Positions 57,954 through 64,000 of a stretch of DNA of 64,000 bases are shown one piece after another. The stretch covers positions 65,565,242-65,629,241 of the forward strand of contig NC_134401.1 of the NCBI RefSeq assembly GCF_050003625.1. The letters are read 5' to 3'. Every line of letters starts with the position of its first letter. The first letter of the stretch is position 1. The translations under genes and the position numbers were made by a program. Under the pieces are notes generated by a model that did no database searches, was not told the origin of the DNA, and saw only the letters and a list, made by a program, of their open reading frames with translations. The stretch is from Haematobia irritans. Lineage: Eukaryota > Arthropoda > Insecta > Diptera > Muscidae.

Positions 57954-58084
57954 TAGTGTGTTGGATTACAAAACAACAGGTCTGAGTTCGATTCCTCCTG
58001 GTGTAATTGAGATTTTCAAAGTACAAATTGTATCATATATATAAACAGAGGAAGAGAAAGGTGTAGTAGAAGACCGAGAATATG
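57954..58084 (+). other. tRNA-like remnant beside the Himar1-like copy
   Basis: TAGTGTGTTGGATTACAAAA followed by GAGTTCGATTCCTCC looks like the second half of a tRNA-derived module. With the sequence left of the transposon (CCATAGGGTA) it could rebuild an A box, so the mariner may have landed in a tRNA-derived repeat. Confidence 0.4.
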
Positions 58085-58740
58085 AATCAAACTTATAAGA
58101 AAAAAAAAATTTCTGGCTAATTGCATTTTCCCTCACATCTTTCTCACTTCTACGAAGTTTTTTAGTTCTTAGCATCTTTTTCTGTAATACAAATAGTGTA
58201 GAAGAAATTATACGATTTTATAAATTTAAAAATTTTTTTTTTACCTTTCGCCTGGACGGAGAATCGAACCGCGGACCATGCAATTTGTAAGCCAACACAC
58301 TATCCACTGAGCTATGTAGCCGTTATTGTCATCAATAGACAATTACCCATATAAGTTATATTTATATAGCATAGCTTGCGGCGCCCACGAGCCGATTAAA
58401 CAAAGTTTATTTAACAGAAAAATATATTTAGTTGGGCACCGTGGAGCAGTGGTTGCTACGTCCGACTTACATGCCAGGGGTCGTGGGTTCGATCCTGCTT
58501 CGACCAAAGTTTTTTTTTTACATATATTCCAGATATGGTCGGAAGATTCCGAAAAAATTTTCAATATTACATTCTACTATATTAAATTTTTACTATGAAC
58601 TGTAAAATGTGTCTTATTAAAATCCTAAAGTCAGAAAAGAACAGTGTTTGATATAAACGAATTGGACTGTGTTGTTATTTCAAAAATAAATTAATGGTTC
58701 TTCAAGCTCGAGGTCTTTTTAAAATATTTTATTTATTATT

Positions 58741-58790
58741 CCCAATATTTCGCGATTACGATATTGAATCGGTTCCTCAGGGGTCTGCAA
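58741..58790 (-). ncRNA. Hammerhead-ribozyme-like core in the Penelope 3' region
   Basis: On the minus strand CTGAGGA (58774-58780) fits the CUGANGA core. It is followed by a helix II candidate CGATT/AATCG (58767-58771 with 58753-58757), then CGAAA (GAAA at 58748-58751). The helix III candidate TATTGGGAATA comes next. Penelope-like elements are known to carry such ribozymes in their terminal repeats. Helix I pairing is not evident in the single copy. Confidence 0.5.
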
Positions 58791-59058
58791 TAGATTTATA
58801 GAAATTACATTTCATAAATATCACAGTATTAAACATTTAATAATTTAAATAAGTGTAAATCTTAATTACTTTTAGTTAATAATCTCAAATGGTATTATAG
58901 AATAATATAATTATACAAGAATCGGACAGACATATCTTAATCTCATTTTTCAAGTATGAGGCGAACAGAAAAATTAAAACAGCAACACAACCAATGACTT
59001 ACATGTGTAGTATCCACAACACAAAATACTTAAAGCTACTGTAGATTCACTACCCTCG

Positions 59059-60361
59059 TCAGCTGTCTGTATTGCACTGAGTTGTTTTTACTATTGCACG
59101 ATGATCACTACCATGTATTTGTTGTTTCCTTTTCCGAAGCAAATGCCTGTAACACTGAGCGATGTTTTCTGTATCAACTTTGAAGTTCATTCGTTTGCTT
59201 GCAGGTACATTGTTTATGTGAAGTGTTTCTAGTGTAAACCTTTTGCTGTAATTATTCTCTCTTTCTAATATTCTTACGTCGTCAAAGTTTGGGGTATGAT
59301 TGTTTCTCGCACAGTGGTCTGCTAGTGCCGTTTTTGTGGTATTCGAGTTGGTGCGTAATTTAATATCCGATTTATGTCCTGAAATTCTTGTTTTTAATTT
59401 GTTTTTGGATGTTCCTACATAAACTTTTTCACATTTTTCTTTATTATTTCCACCGCACGGTATTTCATAAATCGTATTATGTTTTTCCATAGTGGGGATC
59501 TTGGTTTTCATGTTGGAAAATAATTTTTTGAGAGTATTGTTTGACTTGTGTGCTAAAGTGTATTGTCCTTTATCAAAGATTTCAGAGTTTGTAATTCGTT
59601 CTGATAATTTGTTGACATATACTAGTGACTTGTATATTGTTTCCTCGTTTTTATTTTCGTTTTGTTTTTTCCCCTCCGGTTTAAATTGTGATATTAAGTC
59701 ATTAATTAAATATTTTGGAAAATGATTGTTGTGTAGAATATCTCTAATAATGGATTTGTTTTTAGAATGATATTCTTTGTCACTTATGTTTAACACCCTG
59801 TTTATAAGATTTTTTGCTGTGTTAATCACTATCCTTTTTGGGTGTTGTGAAAAATAATTCATTATTCTCCCCGATGCTGTTGGTTTTTGGTACCAATCTA
59901 AACCAAGTTTATAATTTTCCTTCCTGATAACCAGCGTGTCTAAGTATGGAATTCTGCCGTTTTTCTCTATTTCTACCGTGAATTTTATGCTATTATGGAA
60001 GCCATTTAATGTTGTCAAGATCTCATGTATTGCACCTTCCCGAACCACAGCAAATATATCGTCCACATATTTCGTCAAGATTTTTGGTTTTGTTGTCAAG
60101 TTTTCCATGCAGTTGTCCAGTAAATGTTCCATAACTATATCAGCTACAATAGGTGAAGCAGATGATCCCATCGGCAGTCCTCTCTTTTGTTTATATGTTT
60201 TGTCTTCATACGTAAAGTATCTAGTCTCCACTATGCAGAATTTTAAAATTTTCATAAATATATTCTTTGTAAGTCTAGTATGGCCCTCCAATTCTTGCCA
60301 TCTACTTTCGATGATTTTTAAAGCTAAGTCAACCGGTACACTTGGGAATAGTGACACAACG
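59059..60361 (-). CDS. Penelope RT and GIY-YIG endonuclease, N-terminally truncated
   Basis: An uninterrupted frame; the codons before DVVSLFPSVP come from the adjacent MITE. RT motifs in order: motif A DVVSLFPSVP, RGLPMGSSASPIVADI and the active-site box TKYVDDIFAV, followed by GRIPYLDTLVIR. The C-terminal endonuclease shows IYEIPC, a CxxxxxxCEKVYVG segment (YVG in place of YIG), the catalytic Arg in LKTRISGHKSD, ADHC, and the acidic residue in RFTLETLHI. It ends QCNTDS. The protein would nick DNA and prime reverse transcription; without its N-terminal part it is unlikely to work. Confidence 0.88.
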
Positions 60362-60554
60362 TCAAAAATAACTTTTTTTATTAAAAAAATAAACATTTTG
60401 TAACAAACGAATTTTTTGGTGATAAAAGTGTATGCTTTTCGAAGCAATTCAAAGAACTCTAACAAAAGAAAAACGTTTTCGGTACACGTTTTCCAAACGT
60501 TTTTTTTCTTTGCATGTATTTTTTGTGGAGCGCTGGTATGGATGCGACGAAGTA

Positions 60555-61487
60555 AAGGGTGATTCTTTTGAGGTTAGGATTTTCATGCATTAGTATTTGA
60601 CAGATCACGTGGGATTTCAGACATGGTGTCAAAGAGAAAGATGCTCATTATGCTTTGACATTTCATCATGAATAGCCGAACGATCTGCCACAACGTCGAA
60701 TTTTCAGTGAATGGGCCCTAGAAAAGTTGGCAGAAAATCCGCTTTTTTATCGACAAATTTTGTTCAGCGATGAGGCTCATTTCTGGTTGAATGGCTACGT
60801 AAATAAGCAAAATTGCCGCATTTGGAGTGAAGAGCAACCAGAAGCCGTTCAAGAACTGCCCATGCATCCCGAAAAATGCACTGTTTGGTGTGGTTTGTAC
60901 GCTGGTGGAATCATTGGACCGTATTTTTTCAAAGATGCTGTTGGACGCAACGTTACGGTGAATGGCGATCGCTATCGTTCGATGCTAACAAACTTTTTGT
61001 TGCCAAAAATGGAAGAACTGAACTTGGTTGACATGTGGTTTCAACAAGATGGCGCTACATGCCACACAGCTCGCGATTCTATGGCCATTTTGAGGGAAAA
61101 CTTCGGAGAACAATTCATCTCAAGAAATGGACCGGTAAGTTGGCCACCAAGATCATGCGATTTGACCCCTTTAGACTATTTTTTGTGGGGCTACGTCAAG
61201 TCTAAAGTCTACAGAAATAAGCCAGCAACTATTCCAGCTTTGGAAGACAACATTTCCGAAGAAATTCGGGCTATTCCGGCCGAAATGCTCGAAAAAGTTG
61301 CCCAAAATTGGACTTTCCGAATGGACCACCTAAGACGCAGCCGCGGTCAACATTTAAATGAAATTATCTTCAAAAAGTAAATGTCATGGACCAATCTAAC
61401 GTTTCAAATAAAGAACCGATGAGATTTTGCAAATTTTATGCGATTTTTTTTTAAAAAAAGTTATCAAGCTCTTAACAAATCACCCTT
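60555..61487 (+). mobile_element. DD41D mariner, internally deleted copy C
   Basis: A 933-bp copy flanked by TA with the same ends as 51374-52678. It lacks about 370 bp between the second codon and the NDLPQRR region, with a 2-bp overlap (AG) at the join. Confidence 0.9.
60669..61380 (+). pseudogene. DD41D mariner transposase, deleted copy C
   Basis: ATGAATAG is joined out of frame to the segment coding NDLPQRRIFSEWALEK. From 60727 the catalytic half is open (AENPLFYRQ to IIFKK) with all three Asp residues, including TPLDYFLWG. The DNA-binding domain is lost, so no complete transposase is made. Confidence 0.9.
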
Positions 61488-62321
61488 TACTTATTTTTCC
61501 ACTGCTGGTATGCTTGCACCGAAGTACTTTCCTCCAATGTAATGTCTATGTAAAAGTATTACTGCTGATATATGTACGAAGAAGTTGTTACCAATATGGA
61601 GCCGGCATACTTGTACTCATACCTGGTAGTAGGAGTTTTTAGCAGATTGAAAACCATTGCTGCAAGTAGAGGATGCTGATGAGGAATGTGGTAATTCCGA
61701 AACGTGCGTCCATCCAACCATCGTACAGTCTATAGGGCTTTGCCCAAATAAATTTGACAGACATTCTTTACCTCTGTTGGTTAAGGTACTCTTGTAGTTT
61801 AGTAAACGCAATGGTTTTTAAGCTGAGATCATAACAACAAATATGAAAAAAATATTTAATAAAAATTGCCACTGGTGAGAGTTGAAACAGCGTTCTTTAT
61901 TTTTTCATTCATAATAATAAAGAAGATCTCAGGAACTAGTTAGAATGTTATGCCGTGGTGTCATATTAGGTTCATATCACAAACATTTTGGGGCATGGTG
62001 TTCAGCATCCTGTGGAAGCTAAGAAGTTTTTCAATTTGTAAAAGTTAGATAATAAGAAAATAAAAGTGTAACAAAAAATACCGATAAAAATAAAAAGTGA
62101 AATTGGAAAAAATTTGTTAATTTGTCAATTTTTTTAATTTCTTCATCCAAATAAACTTCCAAGGCACAACTTCTAAAGCAATGTTAAGGATCCTAAAATG
62201 GAGTACTTCCATCCTATAACAAGCCCATGTAAAATTCATTGGAGATGATCCGAGTTTGTACTACTTCCGGATCACAAATTGGGGATCCAAACTACTTTTT
62301 TGGAAGCTCTTTTTTTGCTGG
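61488..62321. other. Repeat scraps: fold-back half and CCCAGCAAA-type fragment
   Basis: 61650-61830 matches the right half of the fold-back element at 9573-9976 (GCAAGTAGAGGATGCTGATG, GTCTATAGGGCTTTGCCC). About 62150-62318 matches CCCAGCAAA-type MITE sequence and ends CTTTTTTTGCTGGGTA. No gene seen. Confidence 0.55.
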
Positions 62322-62408
62322 GTAGGTTAGGTTAGGTGGCAGCCCGATGTATCAGGCTCACTTAGACTATTCAGTCCATTGTAATACCACATTGCTGAAC
62401 TTCTCTCT
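62322..62408 (-). mobile_element. 5'-truncated SINE
   Basis: Only the last ~85 bp of the SINE remain (GGTTAGGTTAGGTGGCAGCC to GAACTTCTCT). CTGGGTA borders both sides, a possible 7-bp target duplication. The tRNA head is absent. Confidence 0.75.
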
Positions 62409-62469
62409 GGGTAATTATAAGATTTAAAATCTTGACGTATGTGGAAGCAAAATCAAATCAAATTGAGAC

Positions 62470-62590
62470 AACAATTTTTCAATAATAAAGTGGATCTTCG
62501 GCCGACTTTCCAATAGCACATTCACCAAAAAATTCTGCGTAATTTGCAAGCGCTGTTCATTTCTAAGAAAGATCTTGGACAGTGGAACAA
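62470..62590 (-). pseudogene. Diverged mariner N-terminal scrap
   Basis: The minus-strand translation FLRNEQRLQITQNF resembles LTNEQRLQIIEFYYQN of the DD41D transposase start. The rest is too decayed to follow. Confidence 0.5.
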
Positions 62591-62599
62591 AACACGAAA

Positions 62600-63454
62600 C
62601 GTGAATCAGCTCTTTAAACCAGTGTTGCCAAGAAGATAATAGCTACAAAATTACTCTTTATATGAATTTGGAATAAATGGGCATTTCGAAACGAGTGAAT
62701 GGGAACATAGCATAACGAACTAAAAATCCCTGCCCCTAAGTATCCGTTGTAACCGTATTCGACTGTATATTAAATTTTCTCAAAATGTATCATATTTGCA
62801 GCATAAAGCCCCCGGTATTTAATAAAAAGAAAATCGGCTGTGATATTGGAATAAACTGTTTTTACATCAAAAATGTAAAAAAAATGTTGTTGATAAAAGT
62901 TTAAACTTTTCGATGAAATAAAAAAAAAAATAAATGACATATTTGTTAACATTAAATATGGTTCATTTGCTCACCACTCATGGAAATATCCTATTACGTT
63001 TTTTTGTTCTCTAATATTTTTGTATTTTGGCAACCCAGCCTTCCATACAATCGGCTTTACTGCACAACGTTATTCAGAACATTAGGCAGGTGGAAATGAT
63101 TGACTGACACGTTAACCGCTCCAGCTCATTCACGACCTGCCGGTGCTTTTCTTATTTTTTGTGAATTTTTTTATTGAGTATGGCCTCTGTGGTTCATTAG
63201 ATGTAACACTGCCGTATGTATAAATTCAAAATCGATTAGAATTTAAATTATGTGCAATTATTCAAAAGTGTTTGTTTATTTTTAGGAAGTATTTCATGAC
63301 CATACCCACATACTAAAGCATTTTAAAAACAGAAAAATATCATTTTATTTACTAAATATTTATGAAAAATCATTTCCATGAACATAGATTTCAGCATGTA
63401 TAGGCGAGTAGTGTAAACTGATAAGTGAGTTTGTATTTTATTTAGGTATCTACA
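62600..63454. other. AT-rich intergenic DNA, nothing recognised
   Basis: No repeat relative, RNA gene or plausible coding frame seen. Confidence 0.4.
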
Positions 63455-63826
63455 CGCAAAAAAAAACTAATTCTTTCCTCCCAAACGAAATTTTAGACCA
63501 ACAAGTATCGCTTCCCATTTACTTTTCGCTGTAAGGAAAGTTTGATTGAAAAAAATACGGTGAAACCTTTGAGAGGTGGACACCCCCAGTCGCCTAAATT
63601 TTGTCGACATTTGGTAGGTGTCCAGTTATGAGAGATTCATTTTAATGTGTTAATATAGCAAACGTCCCCAGACAACTATCCACTTTTGGGAGGTGTTCGG
63701 TCTTCAGAATGTCCAAGTTTGAGAAGTTTCACTGTAGTTTGAACATTTTTAAGAAATTCAAAAAACTCTAACAAAAGAACAAAGTTTTCGATACACGTTG
63801 TCTAAATGTTTTTTTTTGTGCGTGTA
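63455..63826 (+). mobile_element. Twin-tRNA MITE ends without modules
   Basis: Left CACGCAAAAAAAAACTAATTC ... CTTTCCTCCCAAACG and right CTCTAACAAAAGAAC ... TTTTTTTGTGCGTG, with TA outside both. The central part with both tRNA-like modules is missing and replaced by about 190 bp of unrelated sequence. Confidence 0.65.
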
Positions 63827-63946
63827 TATAGATTTGTGTGCGTGTATATAGCTTCTGTTTTGGTAAGAATGGGTTTTCATTCTTTATATTTCTCCGAAAG
63901 TATTCACAATGTGGAAAGATTATTATGGCCGTGGCATGAAATGCGC

Positions 63947-64000
63947 ACTGAAAAAAATATTGTCGTGAGGTCAAAGATTTCATGTCCTTAAAATACGAAC
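63947..64000 (+). mobile_element. CACTGAAAAAAATATTG-type MITE, cut by the window edge
   Basis: CACTGAAAAAAATATTGTCG through TTTCATGTCCTTAAAATACG matches the start of the 20773-21452 element. Confidence 0.75.

Larger units (their letters stand above)
58690..60361 (-). mobile_element. 5'-truncated Penelope-like retroelement
   Basis: About 1.67 kb. It encodes the RT from motif A onward plus the GIY-YIG endonuclease, followed by about 370 bp of 3' non-coding sequence that includes a hammerhead-like motif. The probable 10-bp target duplication is TCAAAAATAA. The 5' half is absent. Confidence 0.85.
58085..60516 (+). mobile_element. Twin-tRNA MITE split by a Penelope-like element
   Basis: Parts at 58085-58689 and 60362-60516 together give one copy in the orientation of 13155-14055, lacking its first ~230 bp. 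Module 1 (minus, about 58255-58320) and module 2 (plus, about 58435-58506) are both present. The right end reads CTTTGCATG before TA. A 10-bp duplication TCAAAAATAA (58680-58689, 60362-60371) borders the inserted retroelement. Confidence 0.8.

Overview
The window looks like a gene-poor, repeat-dense piece of a higher-fly genome, most likely a muscid. It is very AT-rich. It carries a decayed irritans-subfamily mariner whose 3' half and inverted repeats match what I know of Himar1 from the horn fly Haematobia irritans, together with ITmD37E, DD41D (rosa-type) mariner, BEL/Pao, Penelope and RNase H-bearing LINE sequences. I recognise no host protein-coding gene. Almost everything that can be named is a transposable element, usually nested in another; the species assignment is inference.

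Layout. 0-4 kb: hAT MITE, broken ITmD37E element, a MITE rich in AAACATAT motifs, and a decayed tRNA-bearing MITE split by a hAT MITE. 4-6.5 kb: non-repetitive DNA with a weak promoter-like patch. 6.5-16 kb: several MITE families, a fold-back repeat, a good copy of the tRNA-bearing MITE (13155-14055) and a SINE. 17-26 kb: two long (TA)n arrays flanking an AT-rich element, many TA-flanked MITEs, an AAGGCC-rich element and a piggyBac-like remnant. 26.9-32.4 kb: three tRNA-bearing MITEs, one split by a young, rearranged BEL/Pao element. 31.2-41.2 kb: one LINE on the minus strand split by a MITE, a satellite-bearing element, a SINE and a large MITE that itself holds a mariner and a (TA)n array. 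41.3-42.3 kb: a diverged tandem array upstream of LINE ORF1. 43.6-49 kb: very short LINE insertions, a SINE-hAT-MITE nest and a fold-back cluster. 49.8-64 kb: more MITEs, an intact DD41D transposase gene (51480-52565, minus), a Himar1-like pseudogene, a 5'-truncated Penelope element inside a tRNA-bearing MITE, and remnants.

Three relationships stand out. (1) A TIR-bounded element of about 0.9 kb (copies at 13.2, 26.9, 30.0, 31.4 and 58.1 kb, with decayed ones elsewhere) carries two divergent tRNA-derived promoter modules around a shared spacer. (2) Several sequence-unrelated MITE families share the same terminal logic, CAC followed by an A-rich stretch and a 2-bp target duplication of TA, CA or TG, which suggests a common transposase that is not in this window. 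(3) The tRNA-headed SINE and the LINE share the same 3' end and finish in CCTAA repeats, which is a SINE/LINE partnership. Nested insertions let pre-insertion sites be read directly in several places.
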